A stretch of DNA of 64,000 nucleotides from Actinomycetota bacterium (GTDB lineage Bacteria > Actinomycetota > AC-67). Each line of letters starts with the position of its first letter. Position 1 is the first letter of the stretch. The position numbers were made by a program, and so were the translations under genes. The notes under the pieces are model-generated. The model was given only the letters and a program-made list of their open reading frames with translations, was not told the DNA's origin and did not search any database. Shown one piece after another: positions 35,187-43,364 of this stretch. The stretch spans positions 1 to 64,000 of the forward strand of contig JBAZZY010000010.1 of the NCBI GenBank assembly GCA_041658565.1, read 5' to 3'.

Positions 35187-36935
35187 CTAATCCCAGCTCC
35201 TCGCGGACCAGCCCTCGTCGGACCACGACCGGCCCGACCAGGATCTGCCCGACCAGGATCTGCCCGACCAGGACCTGCCGGACCAGGTTCGGCCGTCCCA
35301 GGTGTTGTCCGACCACGTGCGGCCCGACCACGTGCGGCCGGCGAAATCGTTCGCCGTCCAAGTCGCTCCCGCCCAGTCGACGGTGCGCCAGACGCCACCC
35401 ACCCACGTGACGCCTCGCAGGAACTGGTCGGTCCACGCCACGGCATCCCAGCCGACGCCGAAGAGGTCCTGCTCCCCGGTCAGTGCGACCGTGCCGTCCA
35501 CGATGCGCAGTGAGCCGCGCGCCGCCTCAAGCGACCCAAGTCCCGTCGCGGGAACAAAGAGCTGCTTGGTCAGCAGCGCCGAAGGCGTCGTCTTGCCGAG
35601 CGCGACCTTGAGGTCGAGTGCACCCGCGCCTTGCGCCGCAACGGTTGCGCTCGGGATCTTCGTCGCCGATTGCCTCAATAGGGCCTTGATTTGATCCGGC
35701 GAGATGGTGGGCCGCTGTTGGAGGATCAAGGCTGCGGCGCCGGAAACGACGGCGGTCGCTTGTGAAGATCCGCTGCCTCGGAAGAACCGCCCACCGACGC
35801 GCGCAGATGGGAAGAGCTGGTCGATGTCCGATGCCGGGACGCGCAGTGACGCGACCGAAGTCCCCGGAGCAACGACGTCGGGGTTGCGCACACCGTCTCC
35901 CCGGCTGGACCACGACGGGATCGTCGCGTCGCTCGTGCCGTACAGCCCGCCCGGATCGGTGTACCCACCCACCGCGATGACGTAAGGATCAATGGCCGGG
36001 TTCGTCATCCCGATGCTCTCGCCGCCGCGATTGCCGGCAGACACCACGACGACCAGACCCTTGCGCCAGGCAACTTCGGCCGCATAGGACAGCGGGTCAA
36101 GAAGGTAGCTCTGCAGACCGTAGCTTCCGAACGAAAGGTTCAAGACTCGGATGTTCAGACCGTCGCTCCTTGTGTGGTTGACGACCCAGTCGATGCCGGC
36201 GATCACTTGAGAAACGTCCGTCCACCCTTGCGCGTCGGCCACCTTCACGCTCACAACGCGCGCGTCGGGAGCGATGCCGAGGAAGCGACTGGTGTTGCCG
36301 GCCTTCACCGCCGTGGCCGAATCGCGTCCGGCGATGATGCCCGCCATGTGCGTGCCGTGACCGAACGCATCTTTGTTGCGTAGGTTCGGCGCCTGCGACT
36401 CCACGGAGAAGTCCGGACCGTAGACAACCTTTCCGGCGTCGTTGAGGCCTTGCACGTTCGCAACGCCGGAGTCGATCAACGCAACGTCGACTCCTTTGCC
36501 CGTGAAACCCTTGGCCCAGTAGCTGCTCGCGCCGGTGACTTTCTGCGCGATCGTGTAAAGGGAATATGGATCGGTGCCGGCGTCGTACCCGTTGGTCGCG
36601 GCGGCAAGCTGCACACGCCCGTTGCGGGTGACCGCCAAGATCCCGGACTCGGCGCTGAGACGATCCAACGACGCGCGCGGCACCTCGGCGACGAGGCCGC
36701 CGATAATGCCGATGCGGCGGACGGTGATGCCGCCTTCGCGCTCAACCGCGCGCTCGGCAGCCTGGGGCGATCCCGGAAGCGTACGCACGATCACCGAGAC
36801 CATGTCCACGGTCGACGACGATCCGGACCGCGTGTCGCCCCAGGAACTGATCGCCAAGACGGCGACAATCAGTGAGGCTGCAACCGCGGACCTGCGACTC
36901 AGGCGCCTCTTCCCCATCCGTGCGTTCGCGTCCAT
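35187..36935 (-). CDS. Secreted subtilase with period-5 tryptophan tail (copy A)
   Basis: 582 residues from the ATG at 36935. An N-terminal hydrophobic export segment (AVAASLIVAVLAIS) and an I9-like pro-domain precede Asp155 (ALIDSGVAN), His193 (FGHGTHMAG), Asn in SAGNRGG and Ser391 (GSSQATA; the usual GTSMAAP is altered but Ser is kept). After residue 495 the protein is a tail in which Trp falls at every fifth position from 496 to 581. Sixteen of the 18 positions are Trp; the others are Leu506 and Phe531. The later units read WSGRS or WSGRT. The gene is followed at 3 bp by the GGDEF-EAL sensor. Confidence 0.9.
   Translation of the reverse strand: MDANARMGKRRLSRRSAVAASLIVAVLAISSWGDTRSGSSSTVDMVSVIVRTLPGSPQAAERAVEREGGITVRRIGIIGGLVAEVPRASLDRLSAESGILAVTRNGRVQLAAATNGYDAGTDPYSLYTIAQKVTGASSYWAKGFTGKGVDVALIDSGVANVQGLNDAGKVVYGPDFSVESQAPNLRNKDAFGHGTHMAGIIAGRDSATAVKAGNTSRFLGIAPDARVVSVKVADAQGWTDVSQVIAGIDWVVNHTRSDGLNIRVLNLSFGSYGLQSYLLDPLSYAAEVAWRKGLVVVVSAGNRGGESIGMTNPAIDPYVIAVGGYTDPGGLYGTSDATIPSWSSRGDGVRNPDVVAPGTSVASLRVPASDIDQLFPSARVGGRFFRGSGSSQATAVVSGAAALILQQRPTISPDQIKALLRQSATKIPSATVAAQGAGALDLKVALGKTTPSALLTKQLFVPATGLGSLEAARGSLRIVDGTVALTGEQDLFGVGWDAVAWTDQFLRGVTWVGGVWRTVDWAGATWTANDFAGRTWSGRTWSDNTWDGRTWSGRSWSGRSWSGRSWSGRSWSDEGWSARSWD
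35190..35452 (-). repeat. 15-bp-period tandem repeat encoding the WSGRS tail of subtilase A
   Basis: Coding tandem array with a 15-base unit, most regular between about 35195 and 35300, where near-identical copies encode W-S-G-R-S/T. The outer units are diverged but keep the five-residue register. Unit number is likely to vary between strains by slippage. Confidence 0.85.
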
Positions 36936-37082
36936 AGCAATGCCTCCGCGTCGTTCTCGTACGTCTATGTACGGAGCCCACCAATCCCGGAAACATGGCC
37001 TCCCGCCGTCATTCCACGCGCGCGCAGCCACTACGCGAGCTATCGATCTCTCTAACTACGCCGGCGTGATCGCTCCATGCTT

Positions 37083-37107
37083 CATGAGGCGGCTGCCTCA
37101 TGAGGCA
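37083..37107. promoter_or_regulatory. Candidate operator: CATGAGGC direct and inverted repeats
   Basis: CATGAGGC occurs at 37083 and again at 37099, 16 bp apart. An overlapping GCCTCATG makes a perfect 14-bp palindrome (TGCCTCATGAGGCA, 37094-37107) and an 8-bp stem with the first copy. It lies in the divergent region between the response regulator and the subtilase/GGDEF-EAL operon, where a regulator controlling both would bind. Confidence 0.5.
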
Positions 37108-37165
37108 GGGGCCTCCGCAGGCCGACTCTGATCATTGAGGGCTTTGTATTGACGAGGTGGTCCGT

Positions 37166-37849
37166 GTGCGCATCCTGCTGATCGACGAAGACGCATCCAC
37201 GATCGAGTTGTGCCGACTCGCCTTCGAGTCGGAACGGCATGACCTAAGGGCCGCGCCCGCGGATCGCGATGCCATTCGTGCGGCGGTCGCTCCTCACGTC
37301 GATGCGATCATCCTCGACAGTGCGTCCACCGGCATCCGAGACGGAGAAGACCTGATCGAGATGCTGCGATCCATCGAGGGCGCGCGCGCGACGCCGTTCG
37401 TCGTACTGACGGCGCGCGCGCGTCTGGAAGACGAGATCCGAGCGTGGGAAAGAGGTTCGGATGCGTTTGTGCGCAAGCCGTTCTCACCCGTCGGCCTGAT
37501 CGACGTGGTAGTCGCGGTCGCCGACATGACGCCGAAGGAGCGGTGCGTGAGGAGAAACGCGATGCTCCGCCGAGTCCGAGCCGTGCACGATCGAGTCGCA
37601 TGGGCCCGTGAGGAGCGAAGGATGCACGCGGGGCTGGGATCCCTTACTCCGGTCGAGCGTCGCGTCGCGAATCTGGTCGTGGAAGGCGTGCGCCTCAAGC
37701 CGGCTTGCGCGCGCCTCGGCGTCGCGGAAGGCACGTACTGGGCCCACAAAGGCGCCATCCGCCGGAAGCTCTCCGTCCCGCGCAACGAACCACTCGAGTC
37801 ATTCCTGCGTCGCCTGGGATCGCCTTCAGAGTGTCAACGCGTCGGCTGA
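37166..37849 (+). CDS. Response regulator with LuxR-like DNA-binding domain
   Basis: About 227 residues from the GTG at 37166, chosen because GAGGTGG ends five bases before it (a GTG three codons earlier overlaps that site). The receiver has the acid pair in LLIDEDAS, phospho-acceptor Asp51 in AIILDSAST, Thr in FVVLTAR and Lys in FVRKPFSP. A linker leads to a helix-turn-helix near residues 150-205 (LTPVERRVANLVVEG, then CARLGVAEGTYWAHKGAIRR). It is divergent from the subtilase/GGDEF-EAL operon, with repeats between. Its kinase is unknown; the kinase at 28659 is the nearest candidate. Confidence 0.87.
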   Translation: MRILLIDEDASTIELCRLAFESERHDLRAAPADRDAIRAAVAPHVDAIILDSASTGIRDGEDLIEMLRSIEGARATPFVVLTARARLEDEIRAWERGSDAFVRKPFSPVGLIDVVVAVADMTPKERCVRRNAMLRRVRAVHDRVAWAREERRMHAGLGSLTPVERRVANLVVEGVRLKPACARLGVAEGTYWAHKGAIRRKLSVPRNEPLESFLRRLGSPSECQRVG

Positions 37850-37913
37850 CCGGATCCGGCCGGTGCCTCCTGTCAGAAACCCTCGCGCGCGGCGCGGTGG
37901 CAGACACTCCGCG

Positions 37914-38300
37914 TCAGATCTGCTGGACGGCCACGCCGTCCGCGCGCGCGGCGAGCGCACGCAGGTCCGTCAGATCTTGAGTGAGGACGATCCCATCGGA
38001 CTCGGCCATGGCAACAACGATGGCATCGACGGCTGAGCCGCGTCGCGCGCGCGCGCGAAGAGCTGCCGCGCGTCGTGCGATCGCCACGGAAACCTGCTCT
38101 TCGACGAGACACATCTTCAGGAATCGATTGGCGTTCGCATCACAGCCCGCATGACCCGCGAGTGACTCGACGAGCACCGGTGAGGGAACCACGGGAGGCC
38201 ACATCCCAACTTCCCGAAGGGCGGTGATGCGCGCAACCGCCATCGTCGATCGCTCCGCCAGGCGCGAGACCGCACCGGAATCCAACACGACTCCGCTCAA
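37914..38300 (-). CDS. vapC: VapC-like PIN-domain toxin
   Basis: 128 residues from a TTG at 38300 directly after the antitoxin stop. PIN acidic residues are visible: Asp in VVLDSGAVS, Glu in VLVESLAG, Asp in SAVDAIVVAMAE, and the terminal Asp in VLTQDLTDLRAL. These coordinate metal for RNA cleavage. The pair is a standard VapBC arrangement. Confidence 0.85.
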   Translation of the reverse strand: MSGVVLDSGAVSRLAERSTMAVARITALREVGMWPPVVPSPVLVESLAGHAGCDANANRFLKMCLVEEQVSVAIARRAAALRARARRGSAVDAIVVAMAESDGIVLTQDLTDLRALAARADGVAVQQI

Positions 38301-38546
38301 TCAGCCGGCCTTCGATCTCCGACTGGTCGCGCGCTTTGCGAGCGACCGCGCCGCGCGCCACTCGGCCGGCGAGGGTTCCCCCACCTCGGCCACGAGATCT
38401 GCCAGGTAGTGCTCGGTGTGCAACTCCGCAGCCCGTCGCCTGACCTCCGCGCGCACAGCGTCCTGGAGCAACTGCGAGGCGGGAAGGCCGTGCTCCTTGA
38501 GTTCCCGGTAGAGATCGGCCGGCAAGTACACCTGAACCCGTGGCAT
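38301..38546 (-). CDS. vapB: VapB-like antitoxin
   Basis: About 81 residues from the ATG at 38546. The N-terminus VQVYLPADLYRELKEHG is a ribbon-helix-helix DNA-binding domain; the Arg/Lys-rich C-terminal part would wrap the toxin. The ATG stands seven bases after a TATAGT -10 box, so the mRNA is probably leaderless. It is immediately followed by the toxin gene. Confidence 0.82.
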   Translation of the reverse strand: MPRVQVYLPADLYRELKEHGLPASQLLQDAVRAEVRRRAAELHTEHYLADLVAEVGEPSPAEWRAARSLAKRATSRRSKAG

Positions 38547-38553
38547 ACGCCTA

Positions 38554-38559
38554 ACTATA
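38554..38559 (-). promoter_or_regulatory. -10 box of a leaderless vapBC promoter
   Basis: TATAGT on the minus strand ends seven bases before the vapB ATG, the spacing expected if transcription begins at the start codon. No clear -35 box and no Shine-Dalgarno sequence are seen. Confidence 0.55.
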
Positions 38560-38599
38560 CACCCTAGAGACGACCAGCGTCTGCAGGGCATTCAAGACT

Positions 38600-39253
38600 T
38601 CATCCGGTCGGCACTCGATCATCGGGTTGGAAGAAGACGAATCGCTCCCACGCCTCCGGATAGCATCCGCGGACCCCTTCAGGAAGCTCGGTCACTTCCT
38701 CGGTCCGCAACATATCCACCGTGAGGGCCGACGACTGCTGACCAAGGCGACGCCCATCAAGCTCATAGGTAATGTCGACTCCCCGGACAACGTGATGCCC
38801 GGGCTGCTTTGCCCGCAAGAAGAACGCGACCGCGAACTTGTCTCCGACGTCCACCCGGAGGTTTCGGATGTTGTACGTCGGCCCAAACCCGGCGGGTGGC
38901 CAATGCGTACAGATGTATCCCGGGGACAGGCCTCCCGTTGTCACGTACCGATCGCTACGCAGGAAGTCGATGCGGGCCGCGAGCAGTTCCACCGAGTCCG
39001 GCATCTCATGAGGGCGCGCGCCAAGGAGCGTGACCAAACGCTGCACGGTGAAGACCTCGGCCTGAACGAATTCCACCACATCCAGGGTGTTCGGAGACTC
39101 GACGAGGACGCGTGCGCTGCGGGACACCAGAGCATCGCCTTCCGCGGCCTGCTCGACCGCACCACCCCCGCTGCACGCCACAAGCGCTACGAGGGCAATG
39201 ATGAGGACGCGTTCGCTGCGGAACACCACTCCGCCTCCCGAAGACCCTCCCAT
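38600..39253 (-). CDS. Lipoprotein of unknown function
   Basis: About 217 residues from the ATG at 39253. A lipoprotein signal (RVLIIALVALVACSGG) gives an acylated Cys near residue 25. The mature part contains VDVGDKFAVAFFLRAKQPGH and VRGVDITYELDGRRLG, a beta-sandwich-like pattern, with two Cys (YICTHWPP, GCYPEAW) that may form a disulfide. No family is recognised. It stands alone between vapBC and the sucD terminator. Confidence 0.68.
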   Translation of the reverse strand: MGGSSGGGVVFRSERVLIIALVALVACSGGGAVEQAAEGDALVSRSARVLVESPNTLDVVEFVQAEVFTVQRLVTLLGARPHEMPDSVELLAARIDFLRSDRYVTTGGLSPGYICTHWPPAGFGPTYNIRNLRVDVGDKFAVAFFLRAKQPGHHVVRGVDITYELDGRRLGQQSSALTVDMLRTEEVTELPEGVRGCYPEAWERFVFFQPDDRVPTG

Positions 39254-39295
39254 GGCTCGCACGCTAACACGCGGCGGAATGTCGCGGATCTTACG

Positions 39296-39328
39296 CAATG
39301 AGGGCCGCGCGAAGCGCGGCCCTCATTG
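39296..39328 (-). terminator. Strong hairpin terminator after sucD
   Basis: A perfect 15-bp stem (CAATGAGGGCCGCGC and its complement) with a three-base loop begins 14 bp past the sucD stop. There is no T-run after it, so it may act as a 3'-end stabiliser or a factor-assisted terminator. It also shields the lipoprotein gene beyond. Confidence 0.8.
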
Positions 39329-39342
39329 CAGCGTTGCGCGCG

Positions 39343-40218
39343 TTAGCTCAGAGACTTCACTGCCAACTCGGCGGCCTCGGTGGGGTTGGTGCCCACCTTG
39401 ATGCCGAAGGACTCGAAGGTTTCCTTCTTCGCCTTCGCCGTGCCCTTGGATCCGCTGACGATCGCGCCGGCGTGGCCCATCCTCTTGCCTTCAGGCGCGG
39501 TGAACCCTGCGATGTACGCAGTTACCGGCTTGGTGACGTTCTCGGAGATGAACTTCGCAGCCTTCTCTTCTTCGTCGCCGCCGATCTCGCCGATCAGCAC
39601 GATGGCCTCGGTCTCGGGGTCGGCCTGGAACAACTTCAATGTGTCGATGAAGTTCGTCCCGACGATCGGGTCTCCCCCGATGCCGACGCAGGTGGACTGC
39701 CCGACGCCGGCCGAGAACATCTCGTACATGACCTGATAGGTCAGCGTCCCAGAGCGCGACACCAAACCGATGGGACCCTGTCCGGTGATCTCGCCGGGGA
39801 TGATGCCGAGGTTCGCCTTGCCGGGAGAGATGAGACCCGGGCAGTTCGGACCGATGAGCGTCACGCCCTGCGCGCGCACGTACGGGTAGACCTCGGCCAT
39901 GTCGCGGGCCGGGATTCCCTCGGTGATGCACACCACGAGCTGACATCCCGCAGCCACGGACTCCACGATCGCGTCGGCCGCGAAACGAGCCGGCACGAAG
40001 ATGAGCGATGCATTCGCGCCTTCCTTGGCGACGGCGTCGGCGACGGTGTCGAACACCGGAACCTTGCCGTCGATCGCGGTCTGGCCGCCCTTGCCCGGCG
40101 TCACGCCCGCGACGATGTTGGTGCCGTACTCAATGTTGCGCCGAGTGTGGAACGTTCCTTCCGAGCCCGTGATGCCCTGCACCACAACGCGCGTGTTCTG
40201 ATCGAGCAGGATGCTCAC
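39343..40218 (-). CDS. sucD: Succinyl-CoA synthetase alpha subunit
   Basis: 291 residues. The CoA-binding N-terminus has VVVQGITGSEGTFHT, then GPNCPGLISPGKA, and the phospho-His lies in KRMGHAGAIVSG. With SucC it interconverts succinyl-CoA and succinate with nucleotide triphosphate formation. Its ATG overlaps the sucC stop by 4 bp, and a strong hairpin follows. Confidence 0.97.
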   Translation of the reverse strand: MSILLDQNTRVVVQGITGSEGTFHTRRNIEYGTNIVAGVTPGKGGQTAIDGKVPVFDTVADAVAKEGANASLIFVPARFAADAIVESVAAGCQLVVCITEGIPARDMAEVYPYVRAQGVTLIGPNCPGLISPGKANLGIIPGEITGQGPIGLVSRSGTLTYQVMYEMFSAGVGQSTCVGIGGDPIVGTNFIDTLKLFQADPETEAIVLIGEIGGDEEEKAAKFISENVTKPVTAYIAGFTAPEGKRMGHAGAIVSGSKGTAKAKKETFESFGIKVGTNPTEAAELAVKSLS

Positions 40219-41375
40219 GATGCCCTCCGCTTCTTGGCAAGTGCGACCGCCTTGGCGGCGGCTTCCAGCATGGTCGCGGCCGGCACGACCATGTCGTGGT
40301 TGCGCTCGGCCAGGATCGCGCGACCGGCTTCGGCATTGGTGCCGTCCAGTCGCACGACGATCGGAACCTTCACGCCGCCGAGCAAGTCAATGGCCGCGAG
40401 GATTCCCTTGGCAACTTCATCGCAGCGAGTGATGCCGCCGAAGATGTTGACCATGAGCGACTTCACTTTGCGGTCGGACAAGATCACGCCGATCGAGTTG
40501 GCCATGACCTCCGCGTTCGCGCCTCCACCGATGTCGAGGAAGTTCGCGGGCTTCCCGCCGGCTTGGGCGACGACATCGAGCGTGGACATCGTCAGTCCCG
40601 CGCCGTTGCCGATCACGCCGACGAATCCGTCCAGGCTCACCCAGTTGCCGAGCCCCTTCTCCTTCGCCGCGCGCTCCTGCTTGGAAAGGCCGCTGCTGTC
40701 CTCGTACTTCTCAAAGTCCGCGTGACGGTAAAACGCGTTCTCGTCGAGCGAGACCTTCGCGTCGAGCGCGATCGCCTCACCGGTTGACGTGAGCACCAGC
40801 GGGTTGACTTCGACCAGCGAAGCGTCCGACTCCACGAACGCGGTGTAGAGCTTGGCAAGCAGCGCGCCGACGGCCTTGTGCGCCGAGGTGGGGATCTTGC
40901 CTCCGTAGAGCATCGCGCGGATGTGCGACGGCTTCAGCCCGACGAGTGGATCGATGTGCACCTTCGCCAGGAACTCGGGCTCCTCGGCCGCGACCTGCTC
41001 GATGTCCATGCCACCCTTGACGCTGCACATCCCAAGGTAGGCCTTCGCGCCACGGTCGAGCATGAACGACGCGTAGAACTCGGAGGCGATATCGCCCGCG
41101 CGCTCGATCAGGACTTCGCGGACCTTGTGGCCCTTGATGTCCATCCCGAGGATCTCGCCGGCGTACTGCGCGGCTTCCGCCGGGGTCTTGGCAAGCTTGA
41201 CGCCGCCGGCCTTGCCGCGACCGCCGACCTTCACCTGTGCCTTGACGACGACCGGACCGCCGAACTTCTCGGCGATCTGACGCGCCTTCTCCGCACCGCG
41301 GGCCGGCTTGCCCTCTGGTACAGGAATCCCGAACTTCTTGAACACTTGTTTACCTTGGTACTCCGTTAGGTCCAC
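40215..41375 (-). CDS. sucC: Succinyl-CoA synthetase beta subunit
   Basis: 386 residues from a GTG at 41375 that shares bases with the TAG of the upstream mutase subunit (TAGTG). The ATP-grasp domain has KAQVKVGGRGKAGGVKLA, LVEVNPLVLTSTGEA and DAKVSLDENAFYR. The CoA-ligase domain has NGAGLTMSTLDVV and NIFGGITRCDEVA. Coupling to the mutase subunit places the succinyl-CoA-using enzyme directly behind a succinyl-CoA-making one. Confidence 0.97.
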   Translation of the reverse strand: MDLTEYQGKQVFKKFGIPVPEGKPARGAEKARQIAEKFGGPVVVKAQVKVGGRGKAGGVKLAKTPAEAAQYAGEILGMDIKGHKVREVLIERAGDIASEFYASFMLDRGAKAYLGMCSVKGGMDIEQVAAEEPEFLAKVHIDPLVGLKPSHIRAMLYGGKIPTSAHKAVGALLAKLYTAFVESDASLVEVNPLVLTSTGEAIALDAKVSLDENAFYRHADFEKYEDSSGLSKQERAAKEKGLGNWVSLDGFVGVIGNGAGLTMSTLDVVAQAGGKPANFLDIGGGANAEVMANSIGVILSDRKVKSLMVNIFGGITRCDEVAKGILAAIDLLGGVKVPIVVRLDGTNAEAGRAILAERNHDMVVPAATMLEAAAKAVALAKKRRAS

Positions 41376-41779
41376 TAGGCAGCGCTCCCTATTGTCTTGC
41401 GTAGCCACTCGACGATCTCGGACGTCGCCGCCCCTGGAGTGAAGATCGCAGCGATCCCCTTCTCTTGAAGCACGGCAATGTCTTCCTTGGGAATGATGCC
41501 GCCGCCGAAGACGATGACGTCGTTGACGCCGCGTTCGCGGAGCAGATCCAGCACCTTGGGAAACAGCGTCATGTGCGCGCCCGAGTGAATCGACAGGCCG
41601 ACGGCGTCGGCGTCCTCTTGAATAGCGGTCTCCACGATCTGCTCGGGAGTCTGGTGAAGGCCGGTGTAGATGACCTCCATCCCGGCGTCGCGCAACGCGC
41701 GCGCGACGACCTTGGCTCCTCGATCGTGCCCGTCGAGTCCCGGCTTGGCGACGACGACGCGGATCTTTCCTGCAGGCAC
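41375..41779 (-). CDS. Cobalamin-binding subunit of methylmalonyl-CoA mutase (or related mutase)
   Basis: About 134 residues from a GTG at 41779. The B12-binding fold has the DxHxxG motif in KPGLDGHDRGAKV, SIHSGAHM, and the late GG of VIVFGGGIIP. It is the free-standing C-terminal domain of split methylmalonyl-CoA mutases; the catalytic large subunit is not in the window. It could serve another acyl-CoA mutase, but its overlap with sucC and divergence from a carboxyltransferase gene favour the propionate/methylmalonyl route. Confidence 0.9.
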   Translation of the reverse strand: MPAGKIRVVVAKPGLDGHDRGAKVVARALRDAGMEVIYTGLHQTPEQIVETAIQEDADAVGLSIHSGAHMTLFPKVLDLLRERGVNDVIVFGGGIIPKEDIAVLQEKGIAAIFTPGAATSEIVEWLRKTIGSAA

Positions 41780-41858
41780 GGCGGCCTCCGTTTGTCCTGT
41801 CGGGTTCTGCCGGTGATGATACGGGCGCTTGTGAAAGCGCCGCAAAATAGGGGAATCC

Positions 41859-43364
41859 ATGAATCCGACGACCGCGCGCGACTGGCTCGATTTGGTACTG
41901 GACCCCGGCTGGGTCGAAATCGACGGCGACGTCGTCTCGGCGGACCCGCTGGGGTTCCCCGGATACAGCGCGCAACTCGCGCGCGCCCGCGCAGCCACAG
42001 GCACGACCGACTCGGTCCTCACCGCCTCCGGCGCCGTAGACGGCAAGCCGATCCTCGCCATCTCCTTCGAGTTCGCCTTCCTCGGCGGCTCGATGGGCGT
42101 GGCGACCGGGGAGCGCGTTGCCAGGGTCTTCGAGCGCGCGGCGGATGAGCGCACCCCGGTACTCGCGCTGACGGCGAGCGGCGGCGCGCGCATGCAAGAA
42201 GGCATGTTGGCGCTGGCGACCATGCCGGGAACGCTTGCGGCGCGCGAACTCCTCGCCGCCGCGCACATTCCGTTCATCGCGTACCTGCGCAACCCGACGA
42301 CCGGCGGGGTATTCGCGTCTTTCGCCTCAAGCGCCGACCTCGTGTGGGCGCAGCCTGGGGCGACCATCGGCTTCGCCGGTCCGCGCGTTTCCGAGACCGT
42401 CACCGGAGAGCCTTTGCCGGAAGGATCCCACACCGCGGAGTCGGCGCTCGACGCTGGGTTGGTGGACGCCCTGGTCGAACCGGCCGAGGTGCGCGCGCGC
42501 CTAGCGCGCGCCCTTTCGGCCCTAGCCCCCGCCTCCACCCGAAAGGCACGCCTGCTGGGGGACCTCGCACCTCTGAATAACTCCCCCACCGGGGGCTCTG
42601 GACACCCCGAGCCCCCCGCGGCGACGGCGATCGGTGCGTGGGAGCACGTGGTGCGCGCGCGTCGCGCTGATCGCCCCACCGGAACCGACTACGCCGGGAT
42701 CTTCGAGCCGCTTCGCCGCGGCGGCATCGACCCCACCATCGTCACCGGGCTCGCGACCGTCGGGAGCGAATGCGTCGTCGCGATCGCACAGAACCGGTTT
42801 GCGGAGCACGGGCGCCCCACACCGGCGGGGTACCGGCGCGCGCGCGAGGCAATCGCGACCGCGGAGCGACTTGGGCTGCCAATCGTGACCTTCGTCGATA
42901 CCCCGGGCGCCGATCCGGGAGCGGCCTGCGAGCGCGACGGGATCGCACGCGAGATCTCGCTCACGTTCTCGGCACTGCTGCGCGCGACGGTTCCCACGGT
43001 GGCGTGCGTCGTAGGCGAGGGTGGCAGCGGCGGAGCGCTCGCGCTCGCGACCTGCGATCGCATCCTCATCCAGGAGAATGCGATCTTCTCGGTCATCGCC
43101 CCGGAGGGCGCCGCAAGCATCTTGCGGCGTGACGACATCGAGGCCGTCGCACGTGAGCTTCGCCTGACGGCCGACGATCTCGCCGGCCTCGGGCTGGCCG
43201 ACGCCGTGGTTCCGGAACCGGCGGGCGGAGCACACATGGACCCGGCAGGCGCGCGCGCGCAAGTCCAAAACGCAATCCTTTGGGCCTGCATTGCAGCGGC
43301 CGAGGGGCCGCATCCGGACCCGGTACGAAGGACGCGGTGGCGCGCGGCGGGGAGTCCGAAGTGA
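41859..43364 (+). CDS. Acyl-CoA carboxylase carboxyltransferase, fused beta-alpha (AccD-AccA type)
   Basis: 501 residues from the ATG at 41859. Residues 1 to about 225 are the AccD-like half (FLGGSMGVATGERVARVFE, LTASGGARMQEGMLAL, NPTTGGVFASFA) without the N-terminal zinc ribbon. A linker rich in Pro and Gly leads to the AccA-like half (GRPTPAGYRRAREAIATAER, TFVDTPGADPGAACERDG, GEGGSGGALALATCDRI, IAPEGAASILRRDDI). It transfers carboxyl from biotin to an acyl-CoA. Whether acetyl- or propionyl-CoA is used is not certain; the neighbouring mutase subunit hints at the latter. Confidence 0.9.
   Translation: MNPTTARDWLDLVLDPGWVEIDGDVVSADPLGFPGYSAQLARARAATGTTDSVLTASGAVDGKPILAISFEFAFLGGSMGVATGERVARVFERAADERTPVLALTASGGARMQEGMLALATMPGTLAARELLAAAHIPFIAYLRNPTTGGVFASFASSADLVWAQPGATIGFAGPRVSETVTGEPLPEGSHTAESALDAGLVDALVEPAEVRARLARALSALAPASTRKARLLGDLAPLNNSPTGGSGHPEPPAATAIGAWEHVVRARRADRPTGTDYAGIFEPLRRGGIDPTIVTGLATVGSECVVAIAQNRFAEHGRPTPAGYRRAREAIATAERLGLPIVTFVDTPGADPGAACERDGIAREISLTFSALLRATVPTVACVVGEGGSGGALALATCDRILIQENAIFSVIAPEGAASILRRDDIEAVARELRLTADDLAGLGLADAVVPEPAGGAHMDPAGARAQVQNAILWACIAAAEGPHPDPVRRTRWRAAGSPK

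Noticed and set aside
35190..35452. CRISPR or DNA satellite interpretation of the 15-bp arrays (also 51586-51893)
   Set aside because: No spacers, a period divisible by three and an open coding frame show protein repeats.
36936..37082. A small gene between the subtilase and the response regulator
   Set aside because: No start with a ribosome site and no frame of sensible composition; treated as a divergent regulatory region.
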